Positions 44,656-56,624 of a stretch of DNA of 64,000 bases are shown piece by piece. Made by a program: the position numbers and the translations under genes. Every line of letters begins with the position of its first letter. The stretch's first letter is position 1. The DNA is from Pycnopodia helianthoides. Taxonomy: Eukaryota; Echinodermata; Asteroidea; Forcipulatida; Asteriidae. The stretch lies in assembly GCA_032158295.1 (NCBI GenBank), contig CM063256.1, forward strand, positions 1,302,001-1,366,000, given 5' to 3'. Under the pieces are notes generated by a model, which saw only the letters and a list, made by a program, of their open reading frames with translations, was not told the origin of the DNA and ran no database searches.

Positions 44656-46075
44656 AAGTTTGGTTGGTTACTGTTCAAAATATTGTGAATGCTCTATTAG
44701 TTTCCCGAAGCTCAAAAAATTGTTATTTGCTGCAACTAACGAGTTACGAAGAGCTAAAAACACTGGAGTCAACGCGGTTACATATTTAGCACCTACTGGA
44801 GGCCTGTCACTTTCGTACACACACCTATAGTTATTTCATTGGATGAACATGCAGTGACGTAAGCTTCCCGTTTCTGTGTTATGATTGGTCCGCTCCAAAG
44901 TGACGTAAATTGTCACCTACCCACTTTCGATCGTTTAATACACGCACGTGTGCATAATGTTGGTATGTAATGTTATTATTATTATTATTATTATTTATTC
45001 GGCATAATTCACAATACAATAAAACAAACAGTGAAGACGATGAATAAAATGACAAAGGAACATACAATAGAGCCAGCAGCACATGCCAGGAAGAGAAAAA
45101 GTTAACATAATAACTGTGGCCCGAGGGCCTTCGTGTCCAATGCTACTGGCTATTACATAACATAATGTTACTCAAAATAAATATTTTATGTACAATAGAA
45201 AAAATGAAATAATTTAGTAAAAATTGCACAGGGAATAAAAGGGATAAAAACAGAAGCATCAGGCAAGGTAAAACTTCACAATGGACACCAAAAATTACCG
45301 TAATGCTAATAAGAAAAGGAAAACAGGTGAAATTGCTGATCAAGTACCAGGTCTGGAGTACGAGTATGTGTACAATGATAAAAAGCATGACAAAAATAAA
45401 TTAATTAATTAAAATTAATTAATTAATTAATTAATAAATAAAAAGTTTTAAAAAAACCTGCGACAAGTCCACATAGCCCAAAGCCCAATACAAAACCCAA
45501 AAGACTAAATAAATATCTGAATATAAATAAACAATGGAAATTGAAAATAAAATTAAAATAAATGAAAAAATTAATGAAGAACATGTTGTTTTAATCACGA
45601 TGAAATTTGATGTTCAGGCCACTGTGATCGAAGGTTTATCTCGGGGATAATCCACAAGAGGGCGCTAATTTAGGCAATACTGTATCGGCTACCAGCTAGA
45701 CAAAAAACCACGATCATAAACTTGGAACCAAGTCTAGAGTAGTAGAGGGGCAGGGCTCGCTGTGTAAGTTGACTCGAGAACGTACGAGCTTTTGCGAGAA
45801 TCTGGACTTCCGGGCACCTCGCATAACAGCTACTGCGTGTATGTGGCAGTTGTTTTTTTTTAAAACTTCTAATGCGACGTTTTTATAATTTTACCCATGA
45901 ATATGATTTGAATAAATAAAAACTAAACTTAGAAATGGTAAATTGTTAACAGATCTCGCAAATCTTGGAAAACAATTTTTTTTTTTTTTAAAGCTGACCT
46001 TAATTTCCGCTTCAAGTTTGAAAAAAATATAAAGAAACATATAGCTGAGATATATAACTTATACAATTGGTGCTT
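44656..46075. other. Intergenic between divergent lectin and transporter genes
   Basis: Contains a probable retroelement tail on the minus strand (TTATTATTATTATTATTA at 44972-44995, followed by low-complexity sequence to about 45200) and an ATTAATTAATTA microsatellite at 45399-45440. The two genes are divergently transcribed, so both promoters should lie here. No TATA box is convincing. Confidence 0.45.
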
Positions 46076-46272
46076 GATATGGGGCAGAGGGGGAGTACCC
46101 TCAGAGGGTACTCCCCTATTGTGTCTTCATTGTGTGCTTGGAATCTCAGGAATTCTTTTGAGGATTTTTTTTTATTTTTATTTTTTTTTGGGGGGGGGGG
46201 GAGTTCTATACAAGAGGAAAATAGTGTGTTATAGTATGCGAACATTGGGGGGGGGGGGCTCTGCCCCATATC
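46076..46272. mobile_element. Short inverted-repeat element just upstream of the transporter start
   Basis: GATATGGGGCAGAG at 46076-46089 and CTCTGCCCCATATC at 46259-46272 are perfect 14-bp inverted repeats. Inside are a GGGGAGTACCCTC/GAGGGTACTCCCC hairpin and two long G runs. It ends 59 bp before the ATG at 46332 and is therefore probably in the 5' UTR or promoter. Confidence 0.8.
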
Positions 46273-46331
46273 GGGCAGGCTATAAACTAAACAGCGCACA
46301 GGTTTATTCAAATAATTATGTTTGTCCCATT

Positions 46332-49300
46332 ATGACCGTGAGCAACAGGATGAATGTTTTTCGGAGTCCAACTCGCTCTTTCTGTGTGAAACACCATCGG
46401 TATCTGATGGTGTTCATTGCATTTATTGAATTCTTCATCGTATGTGGACCGACGTATAACTACAGCATTCTGTTCGTTAGTTTACAGGAGGAATTTGGCT
46501 CGAGCGCAGCTGAAACGGGTAAGTAGTGTACAATGATATTCCTGTAGGCCTACCGTTTTCAACATCGAGCGCCGAGGGGCGGGCTAACACGTGTGCCCCC
46601 CGGCCAAGACACACATTCTATTGCTTACATCCCTGTGGATGGGGGACATCTTTTTGTTCTTTCCTTTGTCCCTGTAGACTGTAGTTAACATCCTAGAATT
46701 CCCCTATTGGAGACCTTTTCTTTTCCCTTTTTGTTTTGTTCTCGATCTCCATACAAAGGTAGCGATGATCTTAAATAATAAAAAGCTGGTGTGGTCTCGA
46801 CGTTTCGAACAGTATAATCGGCTCGTCTTCAGGAAGACGAGCAGAGTATACTGTTTACAAGTTTATTATTTATTTATGTATGGGTTTTGAGGCATTGCAT
46901 GGTGAGGTATCAATATATATTCGGTTTGCGGTAACACCATGTGTAAAAAAATATCTACTTGCTGTGTAGATTTGTTCTTTAGAGAACTTGTCTTGCTATT
47001 TATTCTACTACCGCGGAGTAGATTTTCGGAATTCGGGAGACTTCTCAGTTCTGAAAAGAACTGTCCTGCTTATTAACTACTACCTGGGCGGGAGGTAGGA
47101 AACCGGCCTGGACTACTACTTTAGCTTTGTGGATCGGGGGGACTTCTTATATAATGTTATATTATAAATTATATTATTTCATATTTCGCTTATGTGCAAT
47201 ATTTGCAACTGTGAAAAAGAAAAATGTTGCCGAGAAGGGTATCGGGTCCCATTATATCCACTTTTCACCCCCACCCAAGATGGTGGTCATTGAACTAAAA
47301 AGCTATAAAGAGATAACAACCTTACGGCCTATTGTCTAAATAGGCTCAACGCTGCTTCCGATACACGGCGATACAATCCCCTTGCCAAGAGCTGACGATT
47401 TACTGCACCATAGAGCAAACAAGCAAGCACTGTCAACATTGACAGATTAGTCAATCTTAAAGGGAGGGTACACCATTGGTAATTACTCCAAAATTAATGA
47501 CCATAAAAACTAACTTGGTAAAGAAGCACTGCAGCTGTTGATAATGTATAACATTTTTCAGAAACAAATTCCCCTTTAAAGGGATTCAAAAACTTTTCAA
47601 TCAATGGTTAAAATCACGTCAGCAACAATGCGTCACTGAAGTCCGTCCAAGAGAAATAATAAGTGACCAAAATATATAGGCCTATGTGTTTGGTAGTTGC
47701 CTTTACATTGCCTCGCTATGATACCACATCTATATCATTCAAAATAAATTAGGTCATGGCATTTGGATTTATACTTTTGGGTTGACAAATTGTACCATGG
47801 AGGAAGGAAACTATACATGCATGGACTGAACAGTTTTCGACATGGGAAGTTAAAGGCCCTGTACACTATTGGTAAGATCGAAAAACACAATGTTCACAGA
47901 TTCACACATAACTTACATGATTTAAAGTAAGTAATGGTAGAAAGGGTTCCTTAAAATATTTCTGCCTAAAATGCTATCGTTTCTGAGAAACGAGTAAAAC
48001 AATAGTAATTATCGCGCGCGATAATTTAAAAAAACAGAAAACACATAAGATCTCTTTTCACTATTTTCTTGTGACCTCGATGACCAATTGAGCTCAAACT
48101 TTCACAGGTTTGTTTGTTCATGCATATGTTTAATCACACAAAATGTGGACACTGATTTTGAGCTGTTACCAAAAGTGTACAATACCTTTAAGCCTAAAAA
48201 TCCAGCATTGACCCCCCTGCGTTCCCCTCACTTTTCAGAAACGATCAACGCCCTTGTCTTTACTTTAATATTGATTGTTACTTTTATATTGAGTTAGTGA
48301 CGACATTTTTGTTGACATAGGCTCGTCGTTGTTTACATAGGTTCGTTGTGTTGTATTAATTTTGTTTAAGCCCTTTTCAAACCATTTCAAATAACAGACG
48401 ATCTTGACTGCGTTTTTACATATAATTATTTTAAAAAGTTCAAAAATCAGTTTGTGTGAACAAACAACAATTACTTAGACTTGTGGACAAGTCGTTAATG
48501 TTTGTCGCGGCCGGTGAAAGTCGAGTTGCGGTGCATAGTCGTGTCGCGGTGCATATACGCAATAGCGCGTTGCCCTCCCCCTGATCGAAGACTGCTCTCG
48601 CGAGATCACTGCTCTCGCGCGAGGCTGCTGGCTCCCGACTACTCCCCCATTAACCGAAGCCGTGAGAGCAGTAGTCTCGCGGGGGCCAGCAGTCTCGCGA
48701 GAACGTCGCCCATGTCGCGAGATTCGCGGAGAGAGTCGGAACGCTATCATCGCGACAAACATTTAACGACTTGTCTACAAGTCTACAATTTACTGGCCTC
48801 CATAACCTTAATAATGTATACAACAGTTCTCTGGTCGTCTGAGCACACGGCACCAAAAAGCTGCACAACTTAAAGGAGCACTGTCATCGTGATCACAGTG
48901 AGTCTGTGGCCAGACATTCTGAACAACAGTGCCCCTTTAATAATCTCCAATGGTTTTCTTTAAAGTTGGGGTATTTTTAAAGTGATGAACCATTAGTGAT
49001 TGTTTTTTAGAATGTTACATTTAGTCCCATCCTCTATTTTTCTAAATTTTTAACAAACAACACAACGTTTGCAATTTATATCATGGTTATATCAACTTAG
49101 CTGGTAGCGTTGAAGCAAATGAAAATGTTATTGTATTGTCAGGGATTTAGTGCGTATTTTTCTTATTTCGATTAATACAATTGAAAAAAGCAACGGTGAT
49201 AGTTCTGAAAAGGCTATTTTCCGACTTCTCAGCAATCACGCTATACAAGTATTTATCTGGAGGATTTACACATACAGGTAGAGCAACGCATTTCACCCAA

Positions 49301-52300
49301 GCATATCATGCACTAGTATAATTTATCTTGTATGCAATACCACGAGCCACTGAAAGTCAACATAATCAACCTAATACGTAGCTATGGTTGACTTTGATTG
49401 GTCCAAATGAATCAGTGATGTGGATTTACACCTACTTTTTGAAAGAATAATAGTACAGAAATGAACATTCAAACCTCTTCAGCTTTTATTAGGTCTATTA
49501 TGAACCTATCGTCTCTAATTTGTTTCAAATTTCTATAATTCAACACATTGGATACCAGTTCATCCGAATCTAACGCATGGACTCTAAACAGTAAATTATG
49601 GTTGCAGTAAGAGTATTCATGACAAAATGTTATAAGTACGACTGTTGAGCTATAACCAAGCAATAAACCACAAGGAAAGCTGACTGGTTATTTTTTTTTC
49701 TACAATTTGGAGTTGAACAAAGTAAAAATTACTATAGATCAGGATTTGAACCTGCGACCTCCGGTGCATTCGGAGGTCGCAGGTTCAAGTCACGCTCTAG
49801 TCGTTTTTTTTTTCTTTATTCAATCCCAAACTAACAATACATTAATCAAAACATGTGTGCTCGGAATATTTCCTCAATTATTATCATGTAGATTAATTTT
49901 GAACGTAAAAGTGAAATAGACCTATTTTTAAAATGGTTTGCATTTTCGTATTGAAAATGTTCTGTCTTAAACAAGGCATTGGACACTATTGGTAATTACT
50001 CAAAAAAATTGTTAGCATAAAAACTTACTTGGTAACGAGCAATGGAGAGCTGTTGATAGTATAAAACATTGTGAGAAACGGCTCCCTCTGAAGTAACGTA
50101 GTTTTTGAGAAAGAAGTATTTTCTCAGTAAAATATTTGAATAGATTTTGAGACCTCACGCGTGAGGTCTCGAAATCGAAATCAAGCATCTGAAAGCACAC
50201 AACTTCGACGACACATGGACAAGGGTGTTTTTTCTTTCATTATTATCTCGCAACTTCGACGACCAATTGAGTTCAAATTTTTACAGGTTTGTTATTTTGT
50301 GCATATGTGAGATACACCAAGTGAGAAGACTGGTCTTTGACAATTACCAAAGGTGTCCAGTGTCTTTAAAAAGTAATAATAAGGCTTTTTTGACGATGCA
50401 TTATGGCTCTTTCGCTATCAAACGTGTATTCCTTACAATAAATATAAACGTTTTTGCGAGAAATGTGTTCAATAATTATAGCTCGTTACCCTCCCAATTA
50501 TGTAGATATCGATGTGATTTTGGTGGTGCTGTTCTAACAGTTCGTCTACTTTCCGTTGCAGGATGGGTGGGGTCCCTTGCCACTGCAGTATTTGGGTGTG
50601 GTGGCCCCATCTCTGCCCCTCTGATTGGTCGCTTCGGTCCCCGGATGATCACTCTAGTAGGAGCAGTCGTCTTTGCCACTGGGCTATTTACAACGTCCTT
50701 CGTACCAACTCTTGCCTATGCGTATTTGACTTTTGGACTCCTTGTTGGCATAGGGGCAAACTTCATTTTCCAAGCCGGGGTGACGCTCGTATGTAACTGG
50801 TTTCCAGGAAAGACCTGTTCGCGTGGAACTTCATTGGCTTTCATCGGATCCTCCTTCAGTAAGTGTTTCGTCATAAGAATAATAGCTTAAAGGCACTGGA
50901 CACTATTGGTAATTACTCAAAATAATTGTTAGCATACAAACTTACTTGGTAGCGAGCAATGAGATAGTATGAGCTGTTGATAGTATAAAACATTGTGAGA
51001 AACGGCTCCCTCTGAAGTAACGTAGTTTTTGAGAAGAAGTAATTGCTCAGTAAAATATTTGAATTGATTTCGCGCGTGAGGTCTCGATTTCGAGACCTCA
51101 CGCGTGAGGTCTCGAAATCAAGCATCTGAAAGCACACAACTTTGTGTGACAAGGGTGTTTTTTCTTCCATTATTATCTCGCAACTTCGACGACCAATTGA
51201 GTTGAAATTTTCACAGGTTTGTTATTTTGTGCATATGTTGAGATACACCAAGTGAGAAGACTGGTCTTTGACAATTACCAAAGGTGTCCAGTGTCTTTAA
51301 TACAACTTCATACGAAGGAATTCTTTTGGAAAGTTTTTGTCTGGAAGCGTTCTTGAACGATAGTCGGGGTAGTTTGGTTGAAGCAGTTTATTTTAATCTG
51401 CTCCTCAAGGGACGAGGTTGCAAAACGTAGTCTTTATAGTTCAACATTCATTTTGTGAGTCCAGGGTTCGAGCACGGATGTCTGGATATAACACTTAATG
51501 TTAATTCTTCATTTTGGTAATGGATATGACCTGGGGTCGATTTCACAAAGCACTAAGATTCATCTTAAGATGAGTTATCAGTATTGCCATAGTGATTTGT
51601 ATTGTGACATCACTCTTTGCTAAGCCAGTGCGATTGATTTGCAGTTACGATCAGTCTGAACTCTTTGTGAAATCGAGCGCTGGAACAGTTCACTTCGATT
51701 TATTTTCATCAGTTCAAGTATAGCAAGTTAGTTTCCTGTAATGTGCAAAAGAATAATAATTTATACAGTGAAATATACTGATGGTGGGCCCCAAAAGCTT
51801 AAATCTTTATTTATTTTGAATAGAAAGTTTATTCAAATCCTCTTGTTTTCAAATACAAGTCATAATATCAAAACTTTGTTGATCAAATTTTGTGGTCTAT
51901 AGGATTAGTGAAAACACGTTGTTGTAAAGAATGTTTATACTTGTACACCTATTTTGATTGCTCAATCGAAATAAGCAATGTTAACTTGGGGTTCTTAAAG
52001 TGATATTTTCTCGATTTTGAAAGGGAATTTTTTTTATATCTAAAGAATTCATAATGAGTGAGCTTTATCTTTCACAGGCTTTCTGGCTTATGGTCCTCTT
52101 CTTAACGCACTCATACAAGCATACGGTTGGCGCGTTGCCGTACGGATCCTTAGTATAGGGAGTTTGGTTGCAACTATTGCCCATGGTGCGTTCATTGTCA
52201 CACCAGCACCACCAACTCAAACGTCACCTGCAGGTGAATTGGTTGCGACGAACCACGACTTAGCTGATGACCAGCCACAACAGGTTACTCAGACTTTGAC

Positions 52301-55300
52301 CAACTGCAGCGTAGTTGACGGCAAGCCACAACAGGCCAATCAGACTTTAACAGACAGCGATGTAGCTGATGGTGGCCAGCCACAACAGGCCAACCAGACT
52401 TTGATTGACTGCGTCATAGCTGATGGCCAGCCACAACCGGCCACCAAGACTTTGGGGCAACAGTTCGTTGAACTCATCGGCAAAGTTGACACATGGATGT
52501 GGTTTACATCCTTAATTCTGTTGAATATTGGGTGGACGTTCATCATAGTGAACTACGTAAGTATTTATTCGAAAACGCTTTTTTGTTTTAAGGATAAAAA
52601 TGTTTCATTTGCTATTCTGCTGTATCAAAAGTTTTTAAAAAAAAGTTAATTGCGTAGGCCTAAATCAGTCATTTAAATCGAAACGAGATAGAGTATACAA
52701 TATTATGTATTAAAATACTATGAAATGTGCCTTTTTTCTTCACTAGGCCAGCTTCATGGAGTACGACCTACACTTTACATCTGACCAGGTCTCCATTACT
52801 TTTGTGCTGGTTGCTGTCGGTGACATTTTTGGGAAAATTATATTTTCAATTTTTGGCGACCATTTTCCATTCCTGAAGCTGTACGTGGTGGCTGTGGGTA
52901 GTTTGCTTGGTGGAGGTGTATCTGGTCTGATGACTGTATTACGGACAGTCCCACCCATGTATACAAGTGCAGTTTGTGAGTCAATGTCTTCGCTCGTCCC
53001 CAGCGCCTTGCCTTAAAACCAAAGGCGCTGGGATGGGCAAACGTATCAAGCACGCTCATTATTGAATATTCAGTCCCATCATGCATCACACTGTCACTGC
53101 AAGCACTGCACGCATGACGTACTTTCTGAACAAGAATCTGTGCAAGCTGATTAGCCCATCCCAGCGGTCCTGGATAGGCCGCTGGGGCCGAGCGAAGTCA
53201 AAGTCTTGCAAGGTTCAACGTTGACGTCTGTGTGATCTCTCCCCTCATTGAAACCATCATAATTCCCTAATTCTGTACTTACTAATTTATTACTACACAT
53301 ATTGGCAAATGTGACTAGCATATTGTCTTAAGACACTGGACACATTTGGTAATTGTCTCGAAGACCGGTCTTCCCACTTGGTGTATCTCAACATATGCAC
53401 AAAATAACAAACCTGTGAAAATTTGAACTCAATTGGTCGTCGAAGTTGCGAGATAATAATGGAAGAAAAAACTTTCCAAAAGAACCTTCGTATGAAGTTG
53501 TATTAAAGACACTGGACACCTTTGGTAATTGTCAAAGACCAGTCTTCTCACTTGGTGTATCTCAACATATGCACAAAATAACAAACCTGTGAAAATTTAA
53601 ACTCAATTGGTCGTCGAAGTTGCGAGATAATAATGGAAGAAAAACACACCTTGTCACGCTTTGTGCTTTCAGATGCCTCACGCGTGAGGTCTCAAAATCA
53701 ATTCAAATATTTTACTGAGCAATTACTTCTTTCTCAAAAACTACGTTACTTCAGAGGGAGCCGTTTCTCACAATGTTTTATACTATCAACAGCTCTCCAT
53801 TGCCCGTTACCAAGTAAGTTTTTATGCTAACAATTAGTTTGAGTAATTACCAATAGTGTCCAGTGCATTTAAAGGACAAGTTCATCATTGGTCATTTTCG
53901 TATAGTATCCACACTTAATGTGACCCAAAAAACACATGAAATAACAAACCTGTGAAATGTTAAGCTCAATCGGTCTTCGGAGTCATGAGAAAATAGTGAA
54001 AAACTCCACTATATGTTTTAACTGTTTTCAAACCGTTGGGTTTTGGACACGCGCGATAAAGACCATTTGTTTTACTAATTTCCTTTAAAAAACTATAGCA
54101 TTTCAAGCAAAACTATTTCAAGGGATGTTTACCACCATGACCATCTTTATACCATGTAAGTTATGTGCAAATCTGTGAACATTTATATTTTCAATCTTAC
54201 CAATGTTGTACACACCTTCTAAAGGCCATGTACATTATTGGTAAGATCGAAAAACACAATGTTCACAGATTCACACATAACTTACATGATTTAAAGTAAG
54301 TAATGGTAGAAAGGGTTCCTTAAAATATTTCTGCCTAAAATGCTATCGTTTCTGAGAAACGAGTAAAACAATAGTAATTATCGCGCGCGATAATTTGAAA
54401 AAAACAGAAAACACATAAGATCTCTTTTCACTATTTTCTCATGACCTGGATGACCAATTGAGCTCAAACTTTCACAGCTTTGTTTGTTCATGCATATGTT
54501 TAATCACACAAAATGTGGACACTGATTTTGAGTTGTTACCAAAAGTGTACAATACCTTTAAATGATCGTTCACTGAAAATGTTGTGAACGTCAAGTTAAT
54601 TTAAAAACTATTTTTTTGTTCTTCTTCATATTATTTCATAGTTATTGGTTTGTGTCGCGCGGCATCATTCTCAATGCCGTACCCGGCTACAATGGAGCTG
54701 TTTGCAGACTATGGGTCAGATATGACGACTACTATATCCCTAATGCCGTTTGGTATTGGAACTCTGATTGGTGCACCAATTTCAGGTAAACAACTCCATC
54801 TTGTTGCTTAAAGGAACATTACAGCATTGGTTTTTGCTAACAAAACAGTTGCTGGCAGTGTAAGCACTTTATGTAATCCACTATATACATACACTGACAA
54901 ACCTGTAGAAGTTTGAGATCGATCGGCCATCTGGGTCAGAGGAAAAGATTGAAAATCCGATTACACATTTGCATGAAATCATATAGGTTCAACACATGAA
55001 TAAAACGCTCACTGAGCGATAAACTCCAATCGGAAAATTAGTTTATTCATTTCTCATCAAATATGGCATTTCAGACAGAAGTATTTCAAGGGATGTTTTC
55101 TACTATCATCATCATTAGACCGTGTAAGTTTTATGTAAATCTTTAATCAAAAGTATTACAATTACCAATTCTGTAATGTTCCTTTAATCAACTTAATCTC
55201 TGATTATTCTGTTTATTTTTGATTCAATACTCGAGTAACTTACTTTTTATATTCTATATAAACTATTCTCTGATTTGTGTTTCTTTATAATTGAAGTGGT

Positions 55301-55852
55301 CATCCCCTTTTATTATCAATTTTATTCTACGTAAGTTCGAACTGTATCAGCCCTTGAGCTGTTTTTAACGAATATTTTTTCAACTAACAATTTTAATTCA
55401 ATTCAGTTCAACAACGTTTACCAAACCGAAGTTGGAAAAACGAAGTTGGAAGTTTAAAGAACAGTTTGAGCAGTACAATGCTCACCAAAATAGTGACCAA
55501 ATTCACTTGCAGATAAATATGCATAATTATACGGGTGTTTTGAAGCAAGATGATAGCTTGTATAAGATGTTTTTTTTAGTCGATGAAATATATATTTGGC
55601 TCTCAAGTATTGCAAACCAACGATTGGTCTACCTTACCTTCAATTTATTTTAAAAAAAAAACTTTTTCAGGAGGTTTGTTTGACTTGACAGGAGACTACA
55701 CTTTGAGTTTGCTGGTCATTCTAGCTGTATTCACATGTTCTGCTGGGCTAGCCTTGATCATTCCAATCAGGAGGCGGATTCGATCGAGAATAAAAAGAGC
55801 GAGATCAACCAAAGACGAACGTCAGACTCAATACAAAAATCTTGATTTTTAG
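46332..55852 (+). CDS. SLC16/MCT-like major-facilitator transporter
   Basis: A monocarboxylate-transporter-family membrane protein of 505 aa in six exons: 46332-46518, 50562-50858, 52078-52556, 52747-52975, 54642-54785, 55671-55852. All junctions are GT/AG and phases agree. Hydrophobic segments fit the 12-helix fold with a long central loop. TM1 is within residues 27-50 and ends FVSLQEEFGSS, the usual post-TM1 motif. WFPGK and GTSLAFIGSSF match the TM4-TM5 region. The central loop (residues ~203-300) carries 3.6 copies of a 17-residue QPQQANQTLTD-like repeat. The C-terminus is short and basic (RRRIRSRIKRARS). ATG 46332 is chosen because it is the first in frame near the homologous start. ATG 46350 is an alternative. 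Substrate is unknown: family members move lactate, pyruvate, creatine or thyroid hormone, often H+-coupled. Confidence 0.92.
47457..47590 (+). mobile_element. Partial TTAA-ended MITE, family E
   Basis: TTAAAGGGAGGGTACACCAT then AACTTGGTAAAGAAGCACTG and CAGCTGTTGATAATG. The right end is missing. It lies in transporter intron 1. Confidence 0.65.
47850..48191 (+). mobile_element. TTAA-ended MITE, family C (copy 5)
   Basis: TTAAAGGCCCTGTACACTAT to GTGTACAATACCTTTAA, nearly identical to copies 4 and 6, in transporter intron 1. Confidence 0.9.
48476..48785. mobile_element. CpG-rich inverted-repeat element with TCTCGCGAGA motifs
   Basis: The left end TAGACTTGTGGACAAGTCG...TTTGTCGCG and right end CGCGACAAACATTTAACGAC...GTCTA are ~33-bp inverted repeats with a few mismatches. 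The interior is very rich in CG. Perfect TCTCGCGAGA is at 48596-48605 and 48693-48702, with several near matches. Open frames on both strands reflect the palindrome only. Confidence 0.85.
49746..49788. repeat. 18-bp perfect hairpin built from tRNA-like 3' halves
   Basis: TTGAACCTGCGACCTCCG (49746-49763) and its exact inverse (49771-49788) flank a 7-nt loop. Each arm read outward contains GGTTCAA(A/G)TC, a B-box/T-loop-like sequence. It resembles two tRNA-like ends joined head to head, perhaps a SINE remnant. Confidence 0.7.
49967..50369 (+). mobile_element. TTAA-ended MITE, family B (transporter intron 1, copy 1)
   Basis: A slightly altered left end (TTAAACAAGGCATTGGACAC) and intact right end GTGTCCAGTGTCTTTAA. 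The central GAGACCTCACGCGTGAGGTC is present. Confidence 0.88.
50887..51300 (+). mobile_element. TTAA-ended MITE, family B (transporter intron 2)
   Basis: It starts 28 bp after the exon 2 donor. TTAAAGGCACTGGACACT to GTGTCCAGTGTCTTTAA. The central palindrome is expanded to CGCGTGAGGTCTCGATTTCG followed by its inverse. Confidence 0.9.
51535..51675. mobile_element. Small hairpin element, family J (copy 3)
   Basis: TCGATTTCACAAAGCACTAA at the left and GAACTCTTTGTGAAATCGAG at the right are inverted. The interior has TTAAGATGAG and GTGACATCAC. Confidence 0.75.
52272..52457 (+). repeat. Coding tandem repeat in the transporter loop
   Basis: Units of 51-54 bp encode QPQQVTQTLTNCSVVDG (227-243), KPQQANQTLTDSDVADG (244-260), GQPQQANQTLIDCVIADG (261-278) and QPQPATKTLG (279-288). 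The frame is kept in every unit. It lies between TM6 and TM7, in the presumed cytoplasmic loop. Confidence 0.88.
53328..53471 (-). mobile_element. Truncated TTAA-ended MITE, family B
   Basis: TTAAGACACTGGACACATTT to GGAAGAAAAAA, then it breaks off into CTTTCCAAAAGAACC, the flank of the next family B copy. Confidence 0.8.
53503..53872 (-). mobile_element. TTAA-ended MITE, family B (transporter intron 4)
   Basis: TTAAAGACACTGGACACC to GTGTCCAGTGCATTTAA. Its right TTAA is shared with a family D element. Confidence 0.88.
53869..54222 (-). mobile_element. TTAA-ended MITE, family D (copy 2)
   Basis: TTAAAGGACAAGTTCATCAT at the left and AATGTTGTACACACCTTCTAA at the right, inverse to 21490-21840. 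It is sandwiched between family B and family C elements. Confidence 0.82.
54218..54561 (+). mobile_element. TTAA-ended MITE, family C (copy 6)
   Basis: CTAAAGGCCATGTACATTAT (first TTAA mutated to CTAA) to GTGTACAATACCTTTAA. It ends about 80 bp before transporter exon 5. Confidence 0.86.
54808..55187 (+). mobile_element. TTAA-ended MITE, family A (copy 4)
   Basis: TTAAAGGAACATTACAGCAT to TTCTGTAATGTTCCTTTAA. It starts 22 bp after transporter exon 5. Confidence 0.88.
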
Positions 55853-56110
55853 AATTCTAAAGCTATAATTTTTCAACAGAATGCATTTTATATTACATTT
55901 ATATTTGAATAATTATTCATATCGATTAGTCATATTTTCAAATTATTTTAATTTTAAACTTTTGAGGAATTATTTCATATAATGGGATTAATAATAATTA
56001 TTAGTGGCGATCTTTGCAATCTTAATGACAGTGTGTGGTTTCGGTGTACATTTTATACTGGAGTAAAAAATCCACGGGTTCATTTGAATATAATACAGCA
56101 CGTCCGATCA
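55853..56110 (+). other. Transporter 3' UTR region
   Basis: AT-rich sequence after the stop codon. No AATAAA lies in the first 250 bases. The nearest canonical AATAAA is about 56717 (CCAATGAATAAAGG), beyond two hairpin elements, which could therefore be in the 3' UTR. Confidence 0.35.
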
Positions 56111-56354
56111 GGGCCCAATTTCATAGAGCTGCTTAGCACAAAAATGTGCTTAGCATGAAATTTTTGCCTTGATAAAAACAGGATTACCCGAGCCAAATTT
56201 CCACGTGATTTTCAGGATAAGCAAACAACAGCTGAATGCCATTAACAAGCAATATGCAACAAATGGAAATTTGGTTGGTAATACTGTTTTTATCAAGGAA
56301 GAAATTTCATGCTAAGCATATTTTCGTGCTTAGCAGCTCTATGAAATTGGGCCC
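56111..56354. mobile_element. Family F hairpin element (copy 6)
   Basis: GGGCCCAATTTCATAGAGCT to AGCTCTATGAAATTGGGCCC, very similar to 10902-11143 along its length. Confidence 0.9.
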
Positions 56355-56429
56355 AGGTCTCCACCTTTCTGCTGTTTGCCATCGGTGAAGTTGGGAAGCT
56401 GTTATGTAAATAACTGCATGATCAGGCCA

Positions 56430-56624
56430 GGGCCCAATTTCATAGAGCTGCTTAAGCAGAAAATATTGCTTAACAATATTGTCTGCTTAGCAGAAATGGG
56501 CAGGATACCAGTCACTAATTGTACATGTGATATGGTAGTTTGGCTGGTAACCTTTTTCTGGTAAGCATAATTTTGTTGTGCTTAGCTGCTTTTTGTGCTT
56601 AAGCAACTCTATGAAATTGGGCCC
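56430..56624. mobile_element. Family F hairpin element (copy 7)
   Basis: GGGCCCAATTTCATAGAGCT to CTCTATGAAATTGGGCCC, of the shorter subtype also seen at 35142-35340. Confidence 0.9.

Noticed and set aside
48475..48873. Arginine-rich 95-123-codon frames on both strands
   Set aside because: They arise from the CpG-rich inverted-repeat element and have no homology I recognise.
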